Positions 1-7,216 of a DNA stretch of 7,760 nucleotides are shown piece after piece (within the stretch, counting starts at the first letter, position 1; each line of letters begins with the position of its first letter). The stretch covers positions 1 to 7,760 of the forward strand of contig CALYRA010000034.1 of the NCBI GenBank assembly GCA_945292135.1, in the 5' to 3' direction. The notes under the pieces were generated by a model. That model was not told the origin of the DNA, did not search any database, and saw only the letters and a program-made list of their open reading frames with translations. Made by a program: the position numbers and the translations under genes. Source of the DNA: an uncultured Dysgonomonas sp. (GTDB lineage Bacteria > Bacteroidota > Bacteroidia > Bacteroidales > Dysgonomonadaceae).

Positions 1-1
1 T

Positions 2-1882
2 ATTTTTGGCGTTTCGTTTATGGTACTTGCTCCTGAAAGCGATTATGTTTGGAAGGTCACTACCGCTGAACAAAAAGCGGAGGTTGAAGAATATCTTGCT
101 GCTACTAAACGACGTACGGAGCGCGAACGTCAGGCGGATAAAAAAGTGTCAGGAGTATTTACCGGTTCATATGCCATTAATCCATTGAATGGCAAAGAAA
201 TTCCAATTTGGATAGCTGATTACGTTTTGGCAGGATATGGAACGGGAGCTATTATGGCAGTTCCGGCACATGATAGCCGCGACTATGCTTTCGCTAAACA
301 TTTCGGCTTGGATATAATTCCTCTTATTGAAGGAGCAGACGTTTCGGAAGAAAGCTTCGATGCCAAAGAAGGTATCATGATAAATTCTGATTTTCTGAAT
401 GGGTTAACTGTAAAAGAAGCTATCAAAAAGACAAAAGATTATATCAAAGAAAAAGGTTTAGGTCGCGTAAAAGTAAACTATCGTTTGCGTGACGCTATCT
501 TTTCTCGTCAGCGTTATTGGGGAGAGCCATTTCCTGTATATTACAAAGACGGTATACCTTATATGTTACCTTTGGAAGCATTGCCTCTCGAATTGCCGAA
601 TGTGGATAAATTCTTACCAACCGAAACCGGCGAACCGCCACTCGGACGCGCAACTATTTGGGCGTGGGATACAATAAATAATAAAGTAGTAGAGAATAAT
701 AAAATAGATAATAAAACTATTTTCCCGCTCGAATTGAATACAATGCCCGGATTCGCCGGTTCATCAGCATACTATTTGCGTTATATGGATCCGCACAATC
801 ATACGGAATTAGTATCAAAAGAAAAAAACGAATACTGGCGAAATGTCGATCTGTATATCGGCGGAACGGAACATGCGACCGGTCACTTGATTTACAGCCG
901 TTTTTGGAACAAATTTTTATATGATATAAAAGTATCTTGCGAAGACGAACCATTTCAAAAATTGATAAATCAAGGAATGATTCAAGGACGTAGCAATTTT
1001 GTTTACAGAATAAATGGTACAAATAAATTTGTTTCTTACAATTTGAAAGATCAATATGACACGCAGGAAATTCATGTAGACGTCAATATCGTCAGCAATG
1101 ATATATTGGATATAGATGCTTTCAAAGCCTGGCGTCCTGAATTTGCGACTGCCGAATTTATTTTTGAAGATGGAAAGTACATCTGCGGATGGACTGTTGA
1201 AAAAATGTCCAAATCCTACCACAATGTAGTTAATCCTGATGATATTATTGAAAATTATGGGGCTGATACCTTACGACTTTATGAAATGTTTTTAGGCCCG
1301 TTGGAACAATCCAAACCTTGGGATACCAATGGTATAGATGGAGTTCACCGTTTCTTGCGTAGATTATGGAGTTTATTTTATAAAGGGGATGAATTTATCG
1401 TTACGAACGATGAGCCTTCAAAAGATGAACTAAAAGCATTACATAAATTAATTAAAAAAGTTTCGACCGATATTGAGAATTTTTCTTTTAATACTTCCGT
1501 TTCAGCTTCTATGATTTGCGTAAATGAATTGACAGCATTAAAATGCAGTAAAAAAGCAATCTTACAAGATTTAGTTATAACGATTGCGCCTTTTGCCCCT
1601 TTCATTGCCGAGGAACTTTGGCATGTATTAGGAAATAAGACTACGGTTTGTGATGCTCAATGGGTGCAATTTAATGAATCATATTTAACAGAAGACACTT
1701 TTAAATATGGCGTTGCGTTTAACGGGAAAGTACGTTACGAAATTGAACTTTCGGCTGATGCTGGCCAGCAAACAGCTGAGCAAACAGCGCTTTCTCACAA
1801 ATCTGCCGAAAAATGGCTGGAAGGTAAAACACCTAAAAAAATAATATTCGTTCCAAAGAAAATGATAAATATCGTTATATAA
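2..1882 (+). CDS. leuS: Leucyl-tRNA synthetase, C-terminal two thirds (5' end outside window)
   Basis: Class I aminoacyl-tRNA synthetase that charges tRNA-Leu with leucine and hydrolyses mischarged products; cytoplasmic. The frame is open from base 2, so the ATG at 20 is an internal Met and not the start. 626 residues are present; bacteroidete LeuRS is about 940, so the HIGH-containing N-terminus is missing. Visible in order: the CP1 editing domain with [16 protein letters not shown] (Asp at 281-283 corresponds to the universal editing Asp); SRQRYWGEP (503-529) on return to the catalytic core; [11 protein letters not shown] and [15 protein letters not shown]; the KMSKS loop (1202-1216); a helical anticodon-binding domain from about 1340; and a small C-terminal tRNA-binding domain from about 1706 ending KKMINIVI. 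No frameshift or missing key residue is seen. An Asn-rich stretch near 670-715 fits a normal family segment. An 11-base gap separates it from the next gene. Confidence 0.97.
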   Translation: MFGVSFMVLAPESDYVWKVTTAEQKAEVEEYLAATKRRTERERQADKKVSGVFTGSYAINPLNGKEIPIWIADYVLAGYGTGAIMAVPAHDSRDYAFAKHFGLDIIPLIEGADVSEESFDAKEGIMINSDFLNGLTVKEAIKKTKDYIKEKGLGRVKVNYRLRDAIFSRQRYWGEPFPVYYKDGIPYMLPLEALPLELPNVDKFLPTETGEPPLGRATIWAWDTINNKVVENNKIDNKTIFPLELNTMPGFAGSSAYYLRYMDPHNHTELVSKEKNEYWRNVDLYIGGTEHATGHLIYSRFWNKFLYDIKVSCEDEPFQKLINQGMIQGRSNFVYRINGTNKFVSYNLKDQYDTQEIHVDVNIVSNDILDIDAFKAWRPEFATAEFIFEDGKYICGWTVEKMSKSYHNVVNPDDIIENYGADTLRLYEMFLGPLEQSKPWDTNGIDGVHRFLRRLWSLFYKGDEFIVTNDEPSKDELKALHKLIKKVSTDIENFSFNTSVSASMICVNELTALKCSKKAILQDLVITIAPFAPFIAEELWHVLGNKTTVCDAQWVQFNESYLTEDTFKYGVAFNGKVRYEIELSADAGQQTAEQTALSHKSAEKWLEGKTPKKIIFVPKKMINIVI

Positions 1883-1893
1883 TTATATAAGTT

Positions 1894-2316
1894 ATGGTAT
1901 ACGATAAAATGAAATGGCATTATCAGGGTGATTATCCGCAAAATATGCCTATGGAAAATGCAGGCACACACATTGGAATGTTTTTAGCATGGTGTATAAT
2001 TAATAATTTAGTTGGCGAAGATCATTTAGAAGATTCTGTGAACGAGTTGAAGCAAGTCAAAGATAGAAAAATCACAGGTCGCGACTTTCTAATTGATATG
2101 TGTGATGAATGTTTTACAGATGATGATTTGAATGATGAGGGTAATGCCTTCGCTGAATTTTATTATGCTCCTGATGACAGTCCTTATTTTGATGATTACT
2201 TTAAAGTATTTGGACTAAATGCGAAAACCATCTATGAGGCTGAAAATACATGGGAAAATTTTGATAAGTTGAAGCCTATCATTGATAAGCGTTATACGGA
2301 TTGGAAACAACAATAA
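1894..2316 (+). CDS. Uncharacterised acidic THIGMF-motif protein (DUF7832-like)
   Basis: A 140-residue protein of unknown function. From memory it resembles the family annotated DUF7832: an N-terminal pattern YDxxxWHxxGDxP (here residues 3-15), THIGMF followed by LAWCIINNL (25-39), a central GNAFAEFYY segment (83-91), and a C-terminal TWENFDKLKPIIDKRYTDW (119-137). It has no signal peptide or membrane segment, so it is probably cytoplasmic. By my count it has about 29 Asp/Glu against about 14 Lys/Arg. The start at 1894 keeps the family-like MVYDKMKWH opening; the internal ATG at 1909 would delete it. There is no Shine-Dalgarno sequence, which is common in Bacteroidetes. It lies 11 bases after leuS and may be read through from it. 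Similar small acidic proteins are sometimes immunity proteins of polymorphic toxins, but no toxin gene is visible here, so that role is only a possibility. The coding call is firm; the family name is moderately sure. Confidence 0.85.
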   Translation: MVYDKMKWHYQGDYPQNMPMENAGTHIGMFLAWCIINNLVGEDHLEDSVNELKQVKDRKITGRDFLIDMCDECFTDDDLNDEGNAFAEFYYAPDDSPYFDDYFKVFGLNAKTIYEAENTWENFDKLKPIIDKRYTDWKQQ

Positions 2317-2433
2317 ACTATTAAGAATTTTCAAATTCGTAGTGTGAGGTTTCCAAACAAACAATCTTCATTGCAACGAAAAATAAAATTTGTTTTGTAA
2401 TATAACAAAAAGATATTTCTTTAAAAATAAAGT
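2317..2433 (+). other. Intergenic spacer before yitT, no clear signal
   Basis: This 117-base AT-rich gap is the likeliest place for a yitT promoter. Near-matches to the bacteroidete -7 element exist (TTTG at 2389-2392 and 2394-2397), but neither has the TA in register nor a TTTG about 20 bases upstream. A 6-base inverted repeat (2325-2330 and 2333-2338) has only two bases between its arms and no T-tract, so it is not a convincing terminator. Confidence 0.4.
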
Positions 2434-3300
2434 ATGTCACGCAAATACTTAAAAGATTTCTATTGGAAAGACTATCTGATTATAACGATAGGTCTTGTAT
2501 TGTATGCGGTCGGATTAATTGGTTTTATCAAATCGGGCGGTATTGTTACCGGAGGGTTGACCGGGATTGCGTTATTAGTAGAATATGCTACGGGAATACC
2601 TTTGCAGTATGTCTATTTTTTTTCTAATTGCGCGCTATTAATTATTGCCTTAAAAATATTAGGAATTAAATTTCTCGCAAAAACGATTTATGGCGTCATA
2701 GTACTCACAATACTCATTACAGTTGCGCGAATCATATTCAAAGAACCTTTGATGGCAAATGAGCCAACGCTATCAGGTGTAGTCGGAGCAATGATGTGCG
2801 GGGCAGGAATAGGGCTTGTATTCAGCGCGAATGGAAGCACGGGAGGTACAGATATAATAGTCGCGATAATCAATAAATACAAGAACATATCTTTCGGACG
2901 AGGTATGTTACTATGCGATTTCACGATAATATGCTGTTCCTATTTTGTATTCCATGATTACCAAAAGATAATTATCGGTCTTATAGTGATGGGCGTTATG
3001 ACTTATTCTATTGATATGGTAATTAATGGATTTCGTCAATCGGTTCAGTTTTTTATTTTCTCCGAAAAATATGAGACGATAGCTAAAGCCATAAATTATG
3101 AAATGAATAGAGGATGTACTCTTCTCGACGGCGTCGGCGCTTATACCGGCAAACACACAAAGGTAATAATCGTACTTGCGAAACGATCTGAGTCTGTACA
3201 AATGTTCCGTTTAATAAAGAACATCGATGCTAAAGCCTTCATTTCTCAAGCTACCGTACGCGGTGTATATGGTGAGGGTTTTGATCCAATTAGAGGTTAA
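2434..3300 (+). CDS. YitT family membrane protein with C-terminal DUF2179 domain
   Basis: A 288-residue inner-membrane protein of the YitT (DUF161) plus DUF2179 architecture, full length for the family. Hydrophobic segments lie at about residues 14-32, 38-50, 58-78, 84-103, 113-132 and 157-195. The conserved glycine-rich motifs are GGIVTGGLTGIALL (35-48) and GSTGGTDI (134-141). The soluble C-terminal domain starts near residue 203 and holds RGCTLLDGVGAYTG (226-239) and the closing AFISQATVRGVYGEGF (268-283). That domain has the small alpha/beta fold typical of regulatory or ligand-binding modules. The substrate and physiological role of the family are not established; transport is a common guess. 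The ATG at 2434 is the first in frame and has only an A-rich leader. The stop is three bases before the next gene, and the last codons contain that gene's likely ribosome-binding site. A leuS-yitT neighbourhood is, from memory, common in Bacteroides relatives. Confidence 0.93.
   Translation: MSRKYLKDFYWKDYLIITIGLVLYAVGLIGFIKSGGIVTGGLTGIALLVEYATGIPLQYVYFFSNCALLIIALKILGIKFLAKTIYGVIVLTILITVARIIFKEPLMANEPTLSGVVGAMMCGAGIGLVFSANGSTGGTDIIVAIINKYKNISFGRGMLLCDFTIICCSYFVFHDYQKIIIGLIVMGVMTYSIDMVINGFRQSVQFFIFSEKYETIAKAINYEMNRGCTLLDGVGAYTGKHTKVIIVLAKRSESVQMFRLIKNIDAKAFISQATVRGVYGEGFDPIRG
3292..3296 (+). promoter_or_regulatory. Shine-Dalgarno-like site for the GTG-started glycosyltransferase
   Basis: AGAGG lies in the last codons of yitT, seven bases before GTG at 3304. 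The GAGG core can pair with the CCUCC end of 16S rRNA. The neighbouring genes lack such a site, so it supports the GTG start and translational coupling to yitT. Confidence 0.5.
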
Positions 3301-3303
3301 AAA

Positions 3304-4962
3304 GTGGAAAGTTACCATGTCATATTCGTATTGTTTTGGGCATGTGTATTATATTTCAACTACCATGAAATAAAGTGTGCTGATAAGGCATTATTATCTT
3401 TCGCCGATAGGAAATTAATCTGTTTAACACAGATTATATTGTTTGTAGGCGTCCTGATTCGCACAATATCCTTATCATATCCCGAAGGAATTTTTGCTGA
3501 CGAAGCTATTGGAGGTTATGACACATGGTGTCTTGCTAATTATGGGGTAGATCATCATTTAAATTCTTATCCCGTTTATTTTCGTTCTTGGGGTAGCGGA
3601 CAAAGCGCTTTATATGGTTACTTTGCTCTGCCATTTGTCAAATTCTTTGGACTCTCCACACCCATATTCAGATTACCTATGGCAATATGGAGCAGTACAG
3701 CTATTATTATATTTTATTGGTCGTTACGAAAAGCCCAAATAGACATATTGCATATTTTGATAGTTACTCTTATCATAGCCTTATGTCCTTGGCATATTAT
3801 GATGAGCCGATGGGGTTTAGATTGTAATCTTTGTCCCAATTTTATACTTATAGGCATAAGTTTTATAATTCTCGTATCAAACAATAATAGCTCTTCAATA
3901 AAAGGTTTTCTATATTTCTTTTTTGCGTTTACGTTTTTCGCTTTGGCTGCTTACAGTTATGGAATCAGCTGGTTTATGCTGCCACATTTCTGTATTATGC
4001 TATTAGTTTATTTGTGTAAAAAGAAAAAGATCACATCGACACAAATATTGATATGTGGATTTTGGACGATATTGATTCTTGTACCTCTTATCCTATTTGC
4101 TTATGTCCTGTTTTCTAAAAGCGACCAATTGCAAATTGGTTTACTTACTATTACGCAATTAAAAGCTGGCAGACATCAGACTACAACTTTACTGGGAACT
4201 GATCAACCATTTTTAGCAATTCTAAGTTATGGTAAAATGGCGGTAAGGCTTATATTTCTGGGAGATGACCTATTGAAATGGAATTCTTTAAGATATTGGG
4301 GACAATTCTATAATCTGCCGGCGATTCCATTTATCATATATTGTTTTTATGATTTTGTAAAAAGAAAAAATTTTACCTCAACCGATACTATTTTCATTAT
4401 ATGGTTGGTATCTGTATTTCCAATAATAATTCTTGTTGAACCGAATGTTAATCATTGGAATCTTTTATGGTTTCCTATATGCTATTTCTTGGCTAAAGGT
4501 ATCTATCTGTTTATTCTAAGGTTCCCTAAAAGAAAAATGATTACTTTAATAATTATCGGATCATTAGGATTATCATTTTGTATTAAATATTTCACAACAT
4601 ATTCTCAAAATGGATTTACCGGATTCCAAAAAGGTATAGATGAAGTTGTTTCATATACGTCAAAATTGGATTTGGAAAAGATATATTATCCCAACAATAT
4701 TGTTTTTGCTATTACGCTATTCTATGAACCAATTGATCCTTATCAGTATAACAGGATAAAAAAACTAACGGGTAGTAGCGCTATTGAATATTATAATTAT
4801 GGGAAATATATTTTTCATACGCCTCAGAATATTAACCCCCAAAATAAAGTCGCCTATATAATTCCAAATGAATGTCTAAGCAAAATCAATATTACAGGTT
4901 TTAAAATGCACAAGACGAAATACTATACAATTCTTTGGAATGAATTAGACAAGATTAATTAA
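3304..4962 (+). CDS. Polytopic membrane glycosyltransferase, GT39/ArnT-like
   Basis: A 552-residue integral membrane protein resembling the GT39/ArnT/PMT-like (GT-C fold) transferases, which move sugars from polyprenyl-phosphate donors to acceptors on the outer face of the inner membrane. The first large outer loop holds the acidic pair Asp66-Glu67 (IFADEAIGGYDTW), where this fold has its catalytic acid, then FRSWGSGQSALYGY (93-106), FGLS and FRLP. PWHIMMSRWGLD (162-173) is another family-like motif. About 11-12 hydrophobic segments follow to residue 426. The last 125 residues are more polar and probably periplasmic. Where related proteins often show an NxNR motif, this one has NVNHW (381-385). 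The start is GTG at 3304: there is no ATG before residue 126, and an AGAGG stands seven bases upstream. It follows yitT by three bases, so the pair is almost certainly co-transcribed. Acceptor and sugar cannot be told; no lipid A, O-antigen or protein-glycosylation genes are nearby. Confidence 0.88.
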   Translation: MESYHVIFVLFWACVLYFNYHEIKCADKALLSFADRKLICLTQIILFVGVLIRTISLSYPEGIFADEAIGGYDTWCLANYGVDHHLNSYPVYFRSWGSGQSALYGYFALPFVKFFGLSTPIFRLPMAIWSSTAIIIFYWSLRKAQIDILHILIVTLIIALCPWHIMMSRWGLDCNLCPNFILIGISFIILVSNNNSSSIKGFLYFFFAFTFFALAAYSYGISWFMLPHFCIMLLVYLCKKKKITSTQILICGFWTILILVPLILFAYVLFSKSDQLQIGLLTITQLKAGRHQTTTLLGTDQPFLAILSYGKMAVRLIFLGDDLLKWNSLRYWGQFYNLPAIPFIIYCFYDFVKRKNFTSTDTIFIIWLVSVFPIIILVEPNVNHWNLLWFPICYFLAKGIYLFILRFPKRKMITLIIIGSLGLSFCIKYFTTYSQNGFTGFQKGIDEVVSYTSKLDLEKIYYPNNIVFAITLFYEPIDPYQYNRIKKLTGSSAIEYYNYGKYIFHTPQNINPQNKVAYIIPNECLSKINITGFKMHKTKYYTILWNELDKIN

Positions 4963-4997
4963 ACCATATTATCTGCTTTGTGAAAATATATTAAATA

Positions 4998-5021
4998 AAA
5001 AACGTTTGAAAAAACATTTTT
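4998..5021 (+). terminator. Possible weak terminator after the glycosyltransferase
   Basis: The arms 4998-5007 and 5012-5021 pair over ten positions with one C/A mismatch, around a GAAA tetraloop, and the 3' arm itself ends in five T. It lies 35 bases after the glycosyltransferase stop. The stem is almost all A-T, so it may be chance in AT-rich DNA or may act as a weak plus-strand terminator backed up by the stronger hairpin downstream. Confidence 0.3.
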
Positions 5022-5104
5022 GTATGTGTCTATGTTTAATTAAAAGATAGAAATAAGTGTATCTAAAGAATAAGTTATCTGAACTTAAATTAATTAGAGT
5101 CTGT

Positions 5105-5144
5105 AAAAAAAAGAGACAACTGAAGTGTCAGTTGCCTCTTTTTT
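5105..5144. terminator. Bidirectional intrinsic terminator between glycosyltransferase and pyk
   Basis: The arms 5107-5123 and 5128-5144 pair over 17 positions around a four-base loop (AGTG), with a single non-Watson-Crick position (5116/5135). The core is GAG, mismatch, CAACTGA, flanked by A-runs on the left (5105-5112) and T-runs on the right (5139-5144), so either transcript ends in a U-tract. In the minus-strand transcript the odd position is a G-U wobble, while in the plus-strand transcript it is an A/C mismatch. The hairpin is therefore better formed for pyk, whose stop lies 17 bases away. Confidence 0.88.
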
Positions 5145-5161
5145 AATATTTATAATTCTTA

Positions 5162-6628
5162 TTATTCTACAGGAACGCCATAATTGTCGCCTGCTTCAAG
5201 AACTTGACCTGCATTATTAATTTCAAGGAATGATGTACCTCCGCCTTTGGCAAAGCTTCCGATTAGGTAAGCTACCATGCTGTTTTTATCAATAAGTCCG
5301 TCATTTGTCAATTTTTCCAAAGCTTTCAGGAAGTATGCTTTGTGCTTGTTAGTCGTATAACCTGTTGACTCTTGATATTCTGCATTAATACCATAGCATA
5401 CAGAAAGCTGACGTGAAACTTCTTCTTTACAGCAGAATGCAAAAACAGGACTTTTGCTACGGAAAGCGGCTAAAGTACGAGCTGTACGTCCTGTAACACT
5501 ATCTGTAATTATAGCGCTTACTCCTAATTGATTGCAAGATTTAACCGCTTGTTTTGCCAAGAAAGAAGTTGTATCATATTCAGAATCTTTAAACGGAACC
5601 GGAATAACTTTTTCTTCCAATTTAGATTTTTCAGCGGCTGCAGCTACTTGCGCCATCGTGCGAACAGCTTCAACCGGATATTTACCATAAGCAGTTTCAC
5701 CGCTCAACATCACAGCGTCAGTTCCATAATATACCGCGTTAGCGATATCTGCAACCTCTGCGCGTGTCGGACGTGGATTTTCAATCATTGTGTGCAACAT
5801 TTGAGTAGCTACAATAACCGGTTTTTTATATTCGATCGCTTTACGGATAAGTAAACGTTGGATGCTTGGAATGTTTTCTTGCGGAACTTCAATTCCTAAG
5901 TCTCCCCGGGCTACCATTACGCCGTAAGCATGTTCATATATTTCGTCGATATTATCAACGCCTTCTTGATTTTCAATTTTAGCGATAATCTTAATATCAC
6001 TATTATGTTCGTCAAGAATTTTTTGAACATCTAATACGTCACCTTTATGACGAACAAATGAATGCGCAATAAAGTCAGCGCCATATTTAATAGCGATCTC
6101 GATAGATCTTTTGTCTTTTTCTGTTATAGAGGGTAAATTGATACTAACTCCCGGTATGTTCACGCTCTTACGACTACCGATCGTTCCGTCATTCTGAACT
6201 TCACAAAGAAGGTAATCACTTGTTTTGTCTACTACTTTCAATGCTGTCTCGCCATCATCAATAAGCAAAGTGCATCCTACCGGTACATCTGCTACAATAC
6301 TCGGATAAGAAACAGATACTTGCTCCGGAGTTGACAATATATTGATATCGCCTATCACTTTCAGTTTGTCACCGATTTTAACTTGGATCTTATTTCCATC
6401 TGCAGTAGCTGTTGTACGGATTTCAGGTCCTTTAGTATCCATTATGATACCAATGTTCTTAGATACGGCGCGTACATTGTTTATAACTTTTACAAACCCT
6501 TCTTCTGTCATGTGAGCTGAGTTCATTCTCACTACGTTGATGCCTTCATTATATAAGGTTTTAATAAAATCAACCTCACAACGCATGTCTGAAATTGTAG
6601 CTACAATTTTCGTCTTCTTCTCAACCAT
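5162..6628 (-). CDS. pyk: Pyruvate kinase
   Basis: Catalyses phosphoenolpyruvate plus ADP to pyruvate plus ATP, the last step of glycolysis; cytoplasmic, usually a tetramer. The 488-residue protein is full length. The barrel domain shows TKIVATIS (6-13), Arg34 and Asn36, MDTKGPEIRTT (63-73), the B domain at about 74-165, IIAKIENQEG (214-223) with catalytic Lys217 and metal ligand Glu219, MVARGDLGIE (238-247) with Asp243, and VATQMLHTMIENPRPTRAE with Thr275. The C-terminal domain starts near residue 350. Oddities: the usual IGPAS is ISDMRC (12-17), and the usual RxNFSH is RMNSAH (34-39), so the Ser that normally binds K+ is Ala38. Glu69 is the residue linked to K+ dependence. As I recall, related Bacteroidales enzymes share these changes. 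The ATG at 6626-6628 gives the family-like start. It lies downstream of aroQ with no promoter seen between them, and ends at a strong terminator. Confidence 0.97.
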   Translation of the reverse strand: MVEKKTKIVATISDMRCEVDFIKTLYNEGINVVRMNSAHMTEEGFVKVINNVRAVSKNIGIIMDTKGPEIRTTATADGNKIQVKIGDKLKVIGDINILSTPEQVSVSYPSIVADVPVGCTLLIDDGETALKVVDKTSDYLLCEVQNDGTIGSRKSVNIPGVSINLPSITEKDKRSIEIAIKYGADFIAHSFVRHKGDVLDVQKILDEHNSDIKIIAKIENQEGVDNIDEIYEHAYGVMVARGDLGIEVPQENIPSIQRLLIRKAIEYKKPVIVATQMLHTMIENPRPTRAEVADIANAVYYGTDAVMLSGETAYGKYPVEAVRTMAQVAAAAEKSKLEEKVIPVPFKDSEYDTTSFLAKQAVKSCNQLGVSAIITDSVTGRTARTLAAFRSKSPVFAFCCKEEVSRQLSVCYGINAEYQESTGYTTNKHKAYFLKALEKLTNDGLIDKNSMVAYLIGSFAKGGGTSFLEINNAGQVLEAGDNYGVPVE

Positions 6629-6676
6629 AAAATGTAAATTAGTTTAACTGTATATTCTGTTTAATTTCTTCATTAA

Positions 6677-7099
6677 TTATTTATTCCGTAGCAAATAGTC
6701 TACTGCTAGTCGATACGAATCCATCCCTAATCCGATAATAGATCCCTTGCAAGCAGGTGCTATCATTGATTTATGCCGGAATTCCTCACGGGTATGTATG
6801 TTTGAAATATGGACTTCAATGACAGGACATTTTACAGCCTTGATTGCGTCGTGAATAGCTATAGAAGTGTGAGTATATGCTCCCGCATTAAGGACAATTC
6901 CATCAAAGTCAAAACCGGTTTCATGAATTTTATCGATTATATCACCTTCGTTATTAGATTGATAATAGTCTAAATGACATTCTTGAAAGTCATTTTGCAA
7001 CTGACCGAAATATTCTTCAAATGATATATTCCCGTAAATGGAGGGCTCACGCTTCCCTAACAAATTCAAATTAGGACCATTTAGAATCAGTATCTTCAT
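6677..7099 (-). CDS. aroQ: 3-Dehydroquinate dehydratase, type II
   Basis: Converts 3-dehydroquinate to 3-dehydroshikimate in the shikimate pathway to aromatic amino acids; cytoplasmic, normally a dodecamer. The 140 residues match the usual family length of about 140-150. Visible: ILNGPNLNLLGKREPSIYG (3-23) with the lid Arg17 and catalytic Tyr22, QSNNEGDIID (47-56), NAGAYTHTS (71-79) with substrate-binding Asn71, EVHISN (95-100) with catalytic His97, and REEFR (104-108) with Arg108. All key residues are present. The frame stays open to a TTG at 7106-7108, which would add three residues, but the ATG at 7097-7099 gives the standard MKILILNGPN opening and is preferred. A likely promoter lies about 55-85 bases upstream. 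The gap of about 48 bases to pyk has no evident promoter or terminator, so the two genes are probably transcribed together. Confidence 0.96.
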   Translation of the reverse strand: MKILILNGPNLNLLGKREPSIYGNISFEEYFGQLQNDFQECHLDYYQSNNEGDIIDKIHETGFDFDGIVLNAGAYTHTSIAIHDAIKAVKCPVIEVHISNIHTREEFRHKSMIAPACKGSIIGLGMDSYRLAVDYLLRNK

Positions 7100-7152
7100 A
7101 TTTATCAATTACCTAATAACAAGAACGTTATATATATTCAATTAATGGAACA

Positions 7153-7184
7153 CAAAAGTACGATTTTTTTCTGTGTTACTGAAA
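7153..7184 (-). promoter_or_regulatory. Probable aroQ-pyk promoter, Bacteroidetes primary-sigma type
   Basis: Read on the minus strand, TACTTTTG (7160 down to 7153) matches the bacteroidete -7 consensus TAnnTTTG at every fixed position. Twenty bases upstream is TTTC (7184 down to 7181), three of four for the -33 TTTG, and the spacing is within the usual 19-21. Transcription would start near 7147, giving a leader of roughly 48 bases before the aroQ ATG at 7099. The match was found by eye and not by scoring. Confidence 0.62.
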
Positions 7185-7187
7185 GCT

Positions 7188-7210
7188 TTTTTAGACAATT
7201 AATCTAAAAA
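7188..7210. repeat. Inverted repeat just upstream of the aroQ promoter
   Basis: The arms TTTTTAGA (7188-7195) and TCTAAAAA (7203-7210) are perfect eight-base complements around a seven-base loop. It lies six bases past the sulfhydrylase stop codon and three bases upstream of the -33 element. It may help end the sulfhydrylase transcript, although no U-tract follows the hairpin on the minus strand. It could instead be a protein-binding site, or chance in AT-rich DNA. Confidence 0.35.
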
Positions 7211-7216
7211 GTACAA

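Larger units (their letters stand above)
4963..5161. other. Convergent intergenic region
   Basis: 199 bases between the ends of the glycosyltransferase and pyk. Apart from the two hairpins listed separately it is AT-rich sequence. I see no open frame with coding character and no small-RNA promoter. Confidence 0.7.

Noticed and set aside
664..720. A/T-rich, Asn-rich stretch in leuS as a repeat expansion or insertion
   Set aside because: The encoded segment leads straight into the conserved [15 protein letters not shown] region and resembles the normal family sequence, so nothing seems inserted.
717..1605. Minus-strand open frames opposite leuS
   Set aside because: All overlap the conserved LeuRS frame and show no recognisable domain; AT-rich DNA gives such frames often.
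2325..2338. Inverted repeat GAATTT-TC-AAATTC as a terminator after the DUF7832-like gene
   Set aside because: The central gap is only two bases, the stem is AT-rich and no T-tract follows.
2384..2397. Possible bacteroidete -7 element for yitT
   Set aside because: The TTTG copies lack TA in the right register and lack a TTTG about 20 bases upstream.
5528..5854. Plus-strand open frame of 108 codons opposite pyk
   Set aside because: It lies wholly antisense to a well-supported pyruvate kinase domain, and its translation (many Phe, Arg, Ser and Asn) looks like a shadow of the opposite strand.
7100..7108. TTG at 7106-7108 as the aroQ start
   Set aside because: It adds only three residues before the canonical MKILILNGPN opening, and the ATG at 7097-7099 fits the family better.
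7116..7131. ATAAC/GTTAT inverted repeat in the aroQ leader as a riboswitch or attenuator
   Set aside because: It has only five base pairs, mostly A-T, and no leader peptide or conserved aptamer feature is visible.
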